Assembly: GCA_023662835.1 (NCBI GenBank)
Contig: JAMPII010000002.1
Location: 25,216 to 89,215, forward strand
DNA length: 64,000 nt
Source of the DNA: Muribaculaceae bacterium
GTDB lineage: Bacteria; Bacteroidota; Bacteroidia; Bacteroidales; Muribaculaceae
Reading direction: 5' to 3'
Shown here piece after piece: positions 9,861-18,616 of the stretch. The stretch's first letter is position 1. The number at the start of each line of letters is the position of its first letter. The position numbers and the translations under genes were made by a program. A model generated the notes under the pieces. It made no database searches and was not told the origin of the DNA. It saw only the letters and a program-made list of their open reading frames with translations.

Positions 9861-10523
9861 ATGAGCATAGTCGACTATAAAAATGTTGAACTGCTACGTC
9901 AGGAACATGTTGTGTTGAAAAATGTAAACCTCACAATTGAGAAAAATCAGTTCACATATATTATAGGCAAAGTCGGTAGCGGCAAAAGTACTCTGCTGAA
10001 GTCGATGTATGCCGAAGTTCCGGTTGAAAGTGGTGAAGCACGAGTAATGGATTTCGATCTGACAACAATACGCAGGCGTGATATCCCGATGCTCCGTCGT
10101 CGAATTGGAATTGTTTTCCAGGATTTCCAGTTGCTCACCGACCGTTCAGTCCACAACAACTTGCTGTTTGTTCTCAAAGCTACCGGTTGGAACGACAAAG
10201 CAGAAATTGAAGAGCGTATCGAACAGGTTTTGCAGCAGGTAGGCATGGCAAACAAATCATATAAAATGCCCCACGAACTGTCGGGTGGCGAACAACAACG
10301 AATTGTAATAGCACGTGCATTGCTGAACAAACCTCAACTCATTCTGGCCGACGAACCAACCGGAAACCTCGATCCTGCTACCGCGGAACAAATTGTGTCA
10401 TATCTGCACAGCATATCGGCATCTGGAACAGCTGTTATCATGGCCACGCATAATTTATCGTTTGTGCAGCAATTCCCCGGCAAATTGATGCGATGCGAAA
10501 ACAAACATATTATAATTGACTGA
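9861..10523 (+). CDS. FtsE-like ABC transporter ATP-binding protein
   Basis: ATPase of the FtsE/LolD type. Walker A is GKVGSGKSTLL (about 36-46), the Q-loop is FQDFQLLTDRSV, the signature is LSGGEQQRIVIARAL, Walker B is LILADEPTGNLD and the switch His is in MATHN. Length 220 matches FtsE. No FtsX or other permease is adjacent: the neighbours are hisIE (2-base gap) and lysC. A FtsE role in divisome-linked murein hydrolase control is likely from similarity, but another transporter partner cannot be excluded. Confidence 0.85.
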   Translation: MSIVDYKNVELLRQEHVVLKNVNLTIEKNQFTYIIGKVGSGKSTLLKSMYAEVPVESGEARVMDFDLTTIRRRDIPMLRRRIGIVFQDFQLLTDRSVHNNLLFVLKATGWNDKAEIEERIEQVLQQVGMANKSYKMPHELSGGEQQRIVIARALLNKPQLILADEPTGNLDPATAEQIVSYLHSISASGTAVIMATHNLSFVQQFPGKLMRCENKHIIID

Positions 10524-10618
10524 CGGCTAGGATTAGTATTAAACCGACCTCATAGCGTAAACAGCGGTTTTGTAAAAAAAAATTGCTAAATTTGCACAAT
10601 AAATATCTATTTGAAATA

Positions 10619-11938
10619 ATGAAAGTATTAAAATTCGGAGGAACATCCGTTGGCTCCGCCAAACGTATGAAGGATGTAGCTGAGCTTGTTGCCAAACGTG
10701 GTCGTAACATCATAGTTCTGTCAGCGATGTCAGGTACTACAAACACTCTTGTCGAAATTTCCGACTACCTCTACAAAAAAAATATTGATGGAGCAAAAGA
10801 AACTATAAACAAGCTGGAATTGAAATACGTCGACACAATCGCAGAGCTTTTTCAAGGGAACGACAAGACGAAAGCAGAAGCAGAAAAAGAGATAAAGTCC
10901 ATATTCAACTATATACGCTCATTCACAAAAGATATTTTCACCCTTTTTGAAGAGAAAGAAATATTGGCTCAGGGAGAAATGATATCTACAACGCTGATGT
11001 ATCTTTACATGCAGAGCCAAGGCGTAGAAGTTGTAATGCTTCCGGCTCTGGATTTCATGCGTACTGATAAAAATTCCGAGCCCGACTCACAATATATCCG
11101 TCAGAAACTCAATGCTCTTCTAAATCGCTATCCCGAGGCTAAGCTGTATATCACGCAAGGCTTTGTGTGCCGTAATGCCTACGGCGAAATCGATAATCTC
11201 CAACGGGGAGGTAGCGATTACACGGCCTCGCTTATTGGCGCGGCTATCAACGCCGACGAAATCGAAATTTGGACCGACATCGACGGTATGCACAATAACG
11301 ATCCGCGCTTTGTTGAAAACACCCAGCCTGTCCATAATCTTCACTTTGAAGAAGCTGCAGAACTTGCATATTTTGGCGCCAAGATTCTTCATCCTACTTG
11401 TATTTTGCCCGCTAAATTGAACAATATTCCTGTTCGTTTACTCAACACGATGCAGCCCGACGCTGAAGGAACATTGATTAACAACATACCCGGTGATAAA
11501 ACAATCAAAGCCGTTGCTGCAAAGGACAATATTACTGCAATAAAAATAAAATCCGGCCGCATGCTGCTGGCCTACGGTTTCCTGCGAAAAGTATTCGAAG
11601 TGTTTGAAACCTACCAGACACCTATCGATATGATAGCTACTTCCGAAGTCGGCGTATCGCTCACGGTCGACAGCGAGAGAAATCTTGATAAAATACTGGA
11701 TGATCTCCGCAAATTCGGCACGGTTACAATCGACCGTGATATGGTTATTATCTGTGTCGTCGGCGACCTTGAATGGCAAAACCGCGGCTTTGAAGCGAAA
11801 GCGCTCGATGCATTGAAAGATATACCGGTTCGAATGATTTCATATGGCGGTAGCAACTACAATATTTCGTTCCTCGTACGCCGCGAGGACAAAGTACGTG
11901 CACTCCAATCGCTCAGCGACCATCTGTTCAACAAATAA
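10619..11938 (+). CDS. lysC: Monofunctional aspartate kinase
   Basis: Phosphorylates aspartate, the first step toward lysine, diaminopimelate, threonine and methionine. The protein opens MKVLKFGGTSVGSAKRM, the canonical KFGGTS nucleotide-binding start, which fixes the ATG at 10619. The longer frame from a TTG at 10583 overlaps a TAAATTTG -7-like box at 10587-10594, and I reject it. The central GRGGSDYTA-type motif reads RGGSDYTASL, and two ACT domains form the C-terminus. It is followed 17 bases later by lysA. A second aspartokinase is fused in thrA at 50413-52848, so the two branches probably have separate feedback control. Confidence 0.94.
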   Translation: MKVLKFGGTSVGSAKRMKDVAELVAKRGRNIIVLSAMSGTTNTLVEISDYLYKKNIDGAKETINKLELKYVDTIAELFQGNDKTKAEAEKEIKSIFNYIRSFTKDIFTLFEEKEILAQGEMISTTLMYLYMQSQGVEVVMLPALDFMRTDKNSEPDSQYIRQKLNALLNRYPEAKLYITQGFVCRNAYGEIDNLQRGGSDYTASLIGAAINADEIEIWTDIDGMHNNDPRFVENTQPVHNLHFEEAAELAYFGAKILHPTCILPAKLNNIPVRLLNTMQPDAEGTLINNIPGDKTIKAVAAKDNITAIKIKSGRMLLAYGFLRKVFEVFETYQTPIDMIATSEVGVSLTVDSERNLDKILDDLRKFGTVTIDRDMVIICVVGDLEWQNRGFEAKALDALKDIPVRMISYGGSNYNISFLVRREDKVRALQSLSDHLFNK

Positions 11939-11955
11939 TTAATTCCTTTTTATCT

Positions 11956-13104
11956 ATGTATTCACTTTGCGCAAACAAATTGCCCGACCATCCTACACCG
12001 TACTATATATATGACACAGCTTTGTTGAACCGTACGCTAGAAATTATCAACAATGAAATCAAAGGTTTCCCGTTCAAAATTCACTTTGCAATAAAAGCTT
12101 GCGCCAACGCCGGTGTGCTGAAAATAATAGCCGATACTGGTTTTGGTGCCGACTGTGTCAGCGGAGGCGAAATAAAGGCGGCTATAAAAGCTGGATTTAA
12201 ACCCCAGGGCATTGTATATGCTGGAGTGGGGAAGAGTGATTCCGAAATTCGTGACGCACTCCATAGTGGCATCGGATGTTTTAATGTAGAATCAGTTGAG
12301 GAACTCGAAATTATTCAGGACATAGCCGCTAACGAATCGGAGGTAGCAACGGTTGCTTTGCGCGTTAATCCCGATATCGATGCTCATACTCATCATTACA
12401 TCACTACCGGGCTTAAAGAAAACAAATTTGGAATCGATATGTCAATGCTCGACAATGCGATTGAAAAAGCTACAGCTATGACCAATATCGAATTAACAGG
12501 TTTTCATTTTCATATAGGCTCACAAATTACAACTATGGAACCGTTTGTGCTCCTGTGTGAAAAAATTAATTCACTGGTTGCGAAATATCAAAGTCAAGGA
12601 ATTAATATCAATCAAGTAAACGTCGGAGGTGGACTCGGTATTGATTACGAACACCCTAACGAAAATCCATTTTCACCATTTGCTGATTATTTTAATACAT
12701 TTAAAAACAATCTTGATTTCAACCTGATAAAGACAGCCCATTTCGAATTGGGCAGGTCGGTAGTGGCTCAATGCGGAAGCCTTATTTCCAAAGTATTGTA
12801 TGTTAAGCAGGGCGTAAATAAAAAATTTATCATAATCGATGCCGGTATGAACGACCTGATACGTCCCGCCCTATATGGCGCGCACCACAATATTGAAAAT
12901 CTTACCAATACAGATACAACGCAAGTGGAAAAATACGACGTAGTTGGACCGATTTGTGAATCGTCCGACACGTTTGCTACAGATGAGACGCTCCCAATTA
13001 CCCGACGAGGCGATATTATTGCACTACGCTCCGCCGGAGCATATGGCGAAACAATGTCGTCAACCTATAACCTTCGTGTACTCACTCCATCAGTTCTTTT
13101 ATAA
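11956..13104 (+). CDS. lysA: Diaminopimelate decarboxylase
   Basis: PLP-dependent fold III decarboxylase that makes lysine from meso-diaminopimelate. The PLP lysine is in HFAIKACAN (about residue 48), the glycine-rich loop in VGGGLGIDYEHP, and the active-site Cys segment in GPICESSDT. The acceptor GAYGETMSSTYN lies near the end. The 382-residue length is slightly short but complete. It is paired with lysC in one operon. Confidence 0.94.
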   Translation: MYSLCANKLPDHPTPYYIYDTALLNRTLEIINNEIKGFPFKIHFAIKACANAGVLKIIADTGFGADCVSGGEIKAAIKAGFKPQGIVYAGVGKSDSEIRDALHSGIGCFNVESVEELEIIQDIAANESEVATVALRVNPDIDAHTHHYITTGLKENKFGIDMSMLDNAIEKATAMTNIELTGFHFHIGSQITTMEPFVLLCEKINSLVAKYQSQGININQVNVGGGLGIDYEHPNENPFSPFADYFNTFKNNLDFNLIKTAHFELGRSVVAQCGSLISKVLYVKQGVNKKFIIIDAGMNDLIRPALYGAHHNIENLTNTDTTQVEKYDVVGPICESSDTFATDETLPITRRGDIIALRSAGAYGETMSSTYNLRVLTPSVLL

Positions 13105-13205
13105 TAAAAAGCCAATTAATAACAACCGCTTAGTTAATTAACGGAATATTAACTGATTTTTCGGCGTTTTTTATTTTTAGAAAGCGTAAAAACAAAATAT
13201 TTGCG

Positions 13206-13213
13206 TAACTTTG
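13206..13213 (+). promoter_or_regulatory. -7 box TAACTTTG upstream of the Crp/Fnr regulator
   Basis: TAACTTTG is an exact match to the Bacteroidetes TAnnTTTG element, 53 bases before the ATG at 13267. No TTTG is found at the usual 19-21-base distance, so the -33 part is weak. Confidence 0.5.
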
Positions 13214-13266
13214 CAAAATAATGCTGAATAACATTGTTGCATGGCATGGAATATTAAAACCGTTTT

Positions 13267-13968
13267 ATGATTAGGAAAAGTACACTGGAAAAAATTATCC
13301 AAGAGGATATGTCGGAGATTTGGACAATCCTCAATGGCGACGAAAAACGTCATATAATAGATAATTTTACAATCCATAACTTCAAAAAAAACCAAATTAT
13401 ATACGCCGAGCAAGAATCGCCCGAATACTTGTGGTGCCTGCTGAAAGGTAAGGTGAAACTGTATAAGGACGGCATCGGTGGCCGTCAGCAAATTCTGAGG
13501 CTTATTCGTCCTGTGCAATATTTTGGCTATAGAGCGTCGTTTGCCGAAGAATTGTATGTTTCTACGGCTGCTGCGTTTGAGCCTTCAACATTAGGAGCAA
13601 TACCAATGACCGTTGTGAAAGAATTGATTCACGGCAACATGGATTTGGCTTGGTTCTTTATACATGAATTATCGCGTAATCTTGGTGGTTCAGACACAAA
13701 AATTGTAAATCTTACACAAAAGCACATCCGAGGCCGATTGGCTGAAGCACTCATTGCCTTGCGCGAAAGCTACGGATACGAAGAAGATTGCGCTACGCTG
13801 CGCATATATATGTCACGCGAAGACCTCGCAAATTTGTCGAACATGACTACCTCTAACGCAATCAGAACATTATCCGGATTTGTTGCAGAAAAACTAATAC
13901 TTGTAGATGGACGTCGCATTCAGATTATAAATGAATCTGCACTCCGAAAGATCAGCAAATTTGGATAA
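13267..13968 (+). CDS. Crp/Fnr family transcriptional regulator
   Basis: An N-terminal cyclic-nucleotide-binding-like beta-roll (about 25-140, with CLLKGKVKLYKDGIGGRQQI) is followed by a dimer helix and a C-terminal winged HTH with SREDLANLSNMTTSNAIRTL as the recognition region (about 180-200). Length 233 is typical. The ligand cannot be read from the sequence, and no Fnr-type N-terminal cysteine cluster is present, so direct oxygen sensing by an iron-sulfur cluster is unlikely. It stands alone between lysA and the convergent epimerase gene. Confidence 0.88.
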   Translation: MIRKSTLEKIIQEDMSEIWTILNGDEKRHIIDNFTIHNFKKNQIIYAEQESPEYLWCLLKGKVKLYKDGIGGRQQILRLIRPVQYFGYRASFAEELYVSTAAAFEPSTLGAIPMTVVKELIHGNMDLAWFFIHELSRNLGGSDTKIVNLTQKHIRGRLAEALIALRESYGYEEDCATLRIYMSREDLANLSNMTTSNAIRTLSGFVAEKLILVDGRRIQIINESALRKISKFG

Positions 13969-13990
13969 TCCGTTAAAAAACTGCATTTAC

Positions 13991-15142
13991 TTAACCTATA
14001 AATAATTTATCGGCTTCTGATGTCGACGTCAGTCCTATTCCCGGATTTTGAGTAGCAACAACCTTTCCTTCAATCACTTCTGTGCCTTGGAATGGATCGT
14101 TACTAATTAATAGATTTCCGTCTAGATCGGCCCATTTTGCTATAGGTGCCAATTGCGATGCAGCCGATATCCCACATGAAGTTTCTGTCATGCATCCAAG
14201 CATTACATGCATGCCTAACGAACGAGCCATAACGGCCATTTGATAAGCCTCATGTAGTCCGGTCGACTTCATAAGTTTGATATTTATGCCGTCATATGCT
14301 TGATAGGCTCGTTTAACATCTGCAAGTCGCTGCAAAAACTCATCAGCAATTATAGGAAGTGGACTGCGCTCGCTTAACCATGCTGTTTCGTCAATCATCG
14401 ACTTATCGAACGGCTGTTCAACGAACAAACAGCCTCTTTCATTTAGCCAGTGGCACATCTCCAATGCCGCTTCTTTATTATCCCAACCTTGGTTGGCGTC
14501 CACACATATAGGTACATCTGTTTTCCTGCGTATTATATCAACTAACTCGCGGTCGTTGCCAAGTCCCATTTTTATTTTAAGTACTTTATATGGTGACGCC
14601 TCGTCAACTTTTTTGCTCACAATTTCTGGAGTATCCATGCCAATTGTAAATGAGGTATAAGGCGAAGTTGCCGGATTTAGTCCCCATATCTTGTGCCAAG
14701 GTTGATTCATCATTTTACCTAGCAGATCGTGTAACGCTATGTCGATTGATGCTTTAGCCGCGCGGTTGTCGGGCGCAACATTATCTACATAGTCCAAAAT
14801 CTCCTCCAGACGGAATGGATCGGAAAATTGTTCCAGCCTTAACTTTGAAAGGAAGGAAACGACCGAATCTATACTTTCGCCAAGATATGGCGGCATTGAC
14901 GATTCCCCATAACCGGTTAGCCCATTATAATGAAGCCTTACCAAAACGTCGGGCGTTGAAGTGCGCGATGAGCGCGCCAAGTTAAACGCATGTTTGAGTT
15001 TCAAACGGTATGGCACAAACTCCAAAATAAGTTTATTGTCTGCTACAACATGTTTTGTTGGCGAGGCAATGGCCGAAAATCCAGTTGTTGCCATAGTAGC
15101 CGCCGTAAATGCGGATGTGATAATGAAATTTCTACGATTCAT
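13991..15142 (-). CDS. Exported dipeptide epimerase (enolase superfamily, L-Ala-D/L-Glu type)
   Basis: Enolase-superfamily barrel with the epimerase catalytic set: KIKMG (KxK) near residue 190, metal ligands in CVDANQGW, VEQPF and ADEF, and the second lysine in INIKLMKSTG. The DLDGN segment near the C-terminus fits dipeptide epimerases. This class interconverts L-Ala-D-Glu and L-Ala-L-Glu in murein peptide recycling. The N-terminus MNRRNFIITSAFTAATMATT has a twin-arginine-like start and a hydrophobic stretch, so it is probably exported, unlike E. coli YcjG. The ATG at 15142 is preferred over an upstream TTG. It is divergent from an NlpC/P60 peptidase gene that could supply its dipeptide substrate. 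Confidence 0.88.
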   Translation of the reverse strand: MNRRNFIITSAFTAATMATTGFSAIASPTKHVVADNKLILEFVPYRLKLKHAFNLARSSRTSTPDVLVRLHYNGLTGYGESSMPPYLGESIDSVVSFLSKLRLEQFSDPFRLEEILDYVDNVAPDNRAAKASIDIALHDLLGKMMNQPWHKIWGLNPATSPYTSFTIGMDTPEIVSKKVDEASPYKVLKIKMGLGNDRELVDIIRRKTDVPICVDANQGWDNKEAALEMCHWLNERGCLFVEQPFDKSMIDETAWLSERSPLPIIADEFLQRLADVKRAYQAYDGINIKLMKSTGLHEAYQMAVMARSLGMHVMLGCMTETSCGISAASQLAPIAKWADLDGNLLISNDPFQGTEVIEGKVVATQNPGIGLTSTSEADKLFIG

Positions 15143-15233
15143 ATACAAAAGTACTCAAAAAAAAGAATTATGTCAATTCCTAACGTTAATTTGCAAAGGT
15201 TTATTATCTTTGTAATATATCAAACTAGTAAAA

Positions 15234-16148
15234 ATGAAAAGAATCACATTCTTCATATCGACACTATTATATTCTGTTATATGTTTTGCTGCCGAGCCGA
15301 ATTTTTCGGATTGGGCTCTCCCGATTATTTCTGTAGCGCACGTTAGAGCAACACCGGCACACGCTGCCGAAATGGTGTCTCAGGTGCTTATGGGAATGCC
15401 ATTGAAGGTTTGTGCTTCGGAGAAAAGTGGCTGGTGCTATGTCGAGACGCCCGAAGGCTACAACGGCTATGTTAACAAAAACTCTCTTCAAATGCTCGAC
15501 TCGACAGCTATCGAACGGTGGAAACATGCTGATCGACTGATAATCACTTCTCCAAACGAGGTTAAGGCATATTCCGATACATTAAAAGCCAAGGTTGTGA
15601 CCGATCTTGTGCCGGGCAATATCATCGAATGTAACGCTACATACGGGGATTGGATACAAGTGTTTACACCCGACAGACGCAAATGTTGGATTAACCGGAC
15701 GAATGCTACATCATTAAAACAGTGGGCATCGCAAAAAAGCGATGCCCGAACAGTTATAGCCCATGCCGAAAATCAAATTGGCGCTCCTTACTTGTGGGGT
15801 GGTATGACAGTTAAAGGAATGGACTGCTCCGGACTTAGTAAAATGTCATATTATCAAAATGGAATAATACTGCGTCGCGATGCATCGCAGCAGGCCGTAT
15901 GTGGAAAACGTGTCGACCGGCCGGCTGATTTTCAACCCGGCGACCTCCTGTTTTTTGGTAACAAAAGCACAGGAAAGGTGGATCATGTAGGAATTTTCAT
16001 CGAAGGCGACCTCTTCATAGAATCGTCGGGCAGGGTAAAAATCTCAAAAGTAAGCCAACAAAAACGCTTGCTCCACGCCGTTCGTGTAATTGGTTGTGAA
16101 TCGACGCCCGGTATCACTCGTGCGATAAACCATCCGTGGTATTTTTAG
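15234..16148 (+). CDS. SH3-NlpC/P60 murein peptide endopeptidase, exported
   Basis: Signal peptide MKRITFFISTLLYSVICFAA, then two SH3-like bacterial domains (about 35-95 and 100-160) and a C-terminal NlpC/P60 cysteine peptidase domain with the nucleophile in GMDCSGLSK (about 200) and the His in VDHVGIFIEG. The domain order matches gamma-D-glutamyl-L-diamino acid endopeptidases of the dipeptidyl-peptidase VI type, which release L-Ala-D-Glu. That is the substrate of the divergent epimerase, so a common pathway is likely. A TATCTTTG element at 15205-15212 could be its -7 box. Confidence 0.9.
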   Translation: MKRITFFISTLLYSVICFAAEPNFSDWALPIISVAHVRATPAHAAEMVSQVLMGMPLKVCASEKSGWCYVETPEGYNGYVNKNSLQMLDSTAIERWKHADRLIITSPNEVKAYSDTLKAKVVTDLVPGNIIECNATYGDWIQVFTPDRRKCWINRTNATSLKQWASQKSDARTVIAHAENQIGAPYLWGGMTVKGMDCSGLSKMSYYQNGIILRRDASQQAVCGKRVDRPADFQPGDLLFFGNKSTGKVDHVGIFIEGDLFIESSGRVKISKVSQQKRLLHAVRVIGCESTPGITRAINHPWYF

Positions 16149-16169
16149 CAGTTGTCCTTTGATAACCGG

Positions 16170-16874
16170 TTAATCCAAAAGCCCTGAAAATACAGAGTCG
16201 ATTTTCGACTCTATTTCTTTGTTCAATTCCAAACGTATCGGCTCTGTTTCCAATTGTTTTGCCGGAGGAATTTGGTCGAAACGAATTGTGGGAACGTCCT
16301 TCTGCAGTTTTGATTTTTGGCTGTTTACGAATTTATCGATAGCTGTTACGTGTCCGCTGCTATGATAATTTCGCGTGTAATACTTTTCTGTCAGCTGACT
16401 GATTATCACTCCTCTTGAACCTGAAGAATGAATAAAATAGCCATTGCCAATGTATAAGCCAACATGCGAAACCTTAGCTTTGTTGGACCCAGTTGTGAAA
16501 AATATGAGATCGCCGGCTTGAATTTGGCCAAAAGAAACTGTTTTGCAATACTGCTGTTGTTGGCTGGAATTGCGAGGTATTAAAATGCCTAATGCGTTTT
16601 TGTACACTTGCATTGTCAGTCCCGAGCAATCAGCTCCCGTCTTGTCTTCACCACCATAACGGTATGGTGTGCCAATCCAAGTCATAGCTTCGTCGACCAA
16701 TAATTTCTGGTGTGTCAACAGAGAACTGTGTTCAGGGTCGGGAAATGGATAAATCTGCATTGTTTGTTGCGTTGGGTTGTCGGGCATAACAGCTCGTTTA
16801 GTGCGGCAGCTTGAAGCCGACCATCCTAAAACAATACTCAAAAGCAAATTTATTATCTCCTTGCTCCTTATCAT
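16170..16874 (-). CDS. NlpC/P60 family lipoprotein peptidase
   Basis: The catalytic domain has GADCSGLTMQVY (nucleophile Cys), VSHVGLYIG (His) and IHSSGSRG (third polar residue), typical of Spr/NlpC murein hydrolases. The start at 16874 gives MIRSKEIINLLLSIVLGW and then a lipobox-like SASSC, so the mature protein is probably lipid-anchored. A longer frame to 17006 would bury this signal and overlap yqgE, so I reject it. A C-terminal extension of about 60 residues is Lys- and Glu-rich and unassigned. It converges on the other NlpC gene 21 bases away. Confidence 0.88.
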   Translation of the reverse strand: MIRSKEIINLLLSIVLGWSASSCRTKRAVMPDNPTQQTMQIYPFPDPEHSSLLTHQKLLVDEAMTWIGTPYRYGGEDKTGADCSGLTMQVYKNALGILIPRNSSQQQQYCKTVSFGQIQAGDLIFFTTGSNKAKVSHVGLYIGNGYFIHSSGSRGVIISQLTEKYYTRNYHSSGHVTAIDKFVNSQKSKLQKDVPTIRFDQIPPAKQLETEPIRLELNKEIESKIDSVFSGLLD

Positions 16875-16977
16875 AATGCAAATATAACGATGTTTGTCGA
16901 CGAGAAATAATAATTTAACACTAAAAATTGCTAATTTAGAGGTCGTAAAATGCTCTCTCAAATCAAACTGATGATAA

Positions 16978-17583
16978 ATGAATAAGCTGGAACATTTTCT
17001 ATTCAATATAAATTTGCCTCATCGCGAACCGGCAGTCGGTAACCTTTTGATTGCAGAACCCTTTTTACGTGAAAGCTACTTCAACCATGCCGTCGTTTGC
17101 ATGATCGATTGTGAAAAGGCAGAACCTTCAATGGGATTGATAATGAATCAACCGTCGCCGTATTGTCTTGGCGATGTTTTTGAGTCGGTTCCCGAAAGCA
17201 TTGCAAAGCAAAAAATAATGTGTGGTGGACCGGTCGACGAAAACAGATTGTTTTATCTCCATACCTTGAAGCCGATGTTCGCAAATTCGAATCATGTAGC
17301 AGGAGAGCTTTTTGTTGGCGGTGATTTCAAATCTGTAACAGATTATATAGCCGAAGGTATGCCATTGCAAGGAAATATTGAATTTTATCTGGGTTATGCC
17401 GGATGGGAGCCTCTCCAATTGCAGGAAGAAATAGAACGGAATGTATGGGCTGTGGCCGACATGGAAAATCCTGCACAACTATTGAACTGCCCTTACGAAA
17501 AAATGTGGTACAGGCTGGTGCGCTCGCTGGGTGAAGAATACAAAGGTTGGCTCTTTCATCCCCAGTATCCACTGCTCAACTAA
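16978..17583 (+). CDS. YqgE/AlgH family protein
   Basis: DUF179 (YqgE/AlgH) protein of unknown biochemical role. Recognisable family features are the N-terminal AEPFLRESYFNHAVV, the central GLIMNQPSP and CGGPVDENRLFYLH, and the FYLGYAGWEPLQLQEE block. Length 201 is typical. The start at 16978 is the only ATG near the domain boundary. It is divergent from the NlpC lipoprotein and directly upstream of fabI, which has its own promoter. Confidence 0.9.
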   Translation: MNKLEHFLFNINLPHREPAVGNLLIAEPFLRESYFNHAVVCMIDCEKAEPSMGLIMNQPSPYCLGDVFESVPESIAKQKIMCGGPVDENRLFYLHTLKPMFANSNHVAGELFVGGDFKSVTDYIAEGMPLQGNIEFYLGYAGWEPLQLQEEIERNVWAVADMENPAQLLNCPYEKMWYRLVRSLGEEYKGWLFHPQYPLLN

Positions 17584-17587
17584 GCCA

Positions 17588-17619
17588 TTTGTCATTTCAA
17601 CAAAAATGTGTTAACTTTG
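17588..17619 (+). promoter_or_regulatory. Bacteroidetes-type promoter of fabI
   Basis: TTTG at 17588-17591 and TAACTTTG at 17612-17619 are separated by 20 bases, a full consensus match. It lies 25 bases before the fabI ATG at 17644 and rules out the longer frame that starts at 17608. Confidence 0.85.
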
Positions 17620-17643
17620 CAAAACATTTTAAACGAAAATTCA

Positions 17644-18501
17644 ATGAGTTACAACCTACTTAAAGGAAAACGAGGCATCATCTTCGGTGCCCTCAACGAC
17701 AAAAGTATTGCTTGGAAGGTTGCCGAAAAGGCTGTTGCAGAGGGAGCCACAATCACCCTTTCAAATACTCCGGTTGCAGTACGTATGGGTGATGTGAGCC
17801 AGCTTGGTGAAAAACTTGGAGCAGAAATCCTTCCTGCCGACGCTACCAATGTTGAAGATCTTGAAATGGTGTTTGAGAAATCAGTAGAGATTCTCGGTGG
17901 AAAAATCGATTTCGTTCTTCACTCAATAGGAATGTCGCCAAACGTACGCAAAAAACGTCTTTACGACGACCTCGATTACGATTTATTGAACAAAACTCTT
18001 GACATCTCTGCCGTATCGTTCCATAAAATGATTCAGGCAGCAAAGAAACTTGATGCTATTGCTGATGGAGGTTCAATAATTGCTCTTACATACATGGCAG
18101 CCCAGCGAACAATGTTCGGCTACAACGACATGGCCGATGCTAAAGCACTTCTTGAGTCAATAGCTCGTAGCTTCGGTTACATTTACGGACGCGAGAAAAA
18201 CGTACGTATAAACACTATTTCACAAAGTCCCACAGCAACTACCGCGGGCAGCGGAGTGAAAGGTATGGAATCGTTGATGGACTTTGCCAACCGCATGTCG
18301 CCTTTGGGTAACGCCACAGCCGACGAGTGTGCTGACTACTGCATTGTAATGTTCTCCGACCTAACAAAGAAAGTTACTATGCAAAACCTTTACCACGATG
18401 GCGGATTTTCATCGATGGGTATGAGTTTGCGTGCAATGGATCAGTACGAAAAAAGTTTCGACCTATATCGCAATCCCGACGGCACAATTCAGTATGGATA
18501 A
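17644..18501 (+). CDS. fabI: Enoyl-[acyl-carrier-protein] reductase (NADH), FabI
   Basis: Short-chain dehydrogenase family enzyme for the last step of fatty-acid elongation. It opens MSYNLLKGKRGIIFGALNDK, where the loop after the first strand fits the FabI cofactor site rather than a plain GxxxGxG. The catalytic Tyr-x6-Lys is in GYNDMADAKALLE (about 163-175) and the substrate-loop region is ISQSPTATTAGSGVKG. Length about 285. The promoter position sets the start. It is followed by a strong bidirectional terminator shared with ugd. Confidence 0.94.
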   Translation: MSYNLLKGKRGIIFGALNDKSIAWKVAEKAVAEGATITLSNTPVAVRMGDVSQLGEKLGAEILPADATNVEDLEMVFEKSVEILGGKIDFVLHSIGMSPNVRKKRLYDDLDYDLLNKTLDISAVSFHKMIQAAKKLDAIADGGSIIALTYMAAQRTMFGYNDMADAKALLESIARSFGYIYGREKNVRINTISQSPTATTAGSGVKGMESLMDFANRMSPLGNATADECADYCIVMFSDLTKKVTMQNLYHDGGFSSMGMSLRAMDQYEKSFDLYRNPDGTIQYG

Positions 18502-18541
18502 TCTTATTTTAGTGTGTTGCACGAAAAAGCGATTTTAATCT

Positions 18542-18588
18542 AAAAGGGCTTTATCATACGTTCAATTGGTACGATAAAGCCCTTTTTA
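18542..18588. terminator. Bidirectional terminator between fabI and ugd
   Basis: A 14-bp perfect stem (18542-18555 with 18573-18586) is A-rich on the left and ends in T5 on the right, so it can terminate transcription in both directions between convergent genes. Confidence 0.88.
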
Positions 18589-18616
18589 GTTGGTAATATA
18601 AAATGTCTTAATGGGC

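Noticed and set aside
10583-10618. TTG start 12 codons upstream for the aspartate kinase
   Set aside because: It overlaps a -7 box and precedes the conserved MKVLKFGG start.
16875-17006. Longer N-terminus for the NlpC lipoprotein
   Set aside because: It overlaps yqgE and hides the lipoprotein signal that begins at 16874.
17608-17643. Upstream start for fabI
   Set aside because: It lies within the -7 region of a full-consensus promoter.
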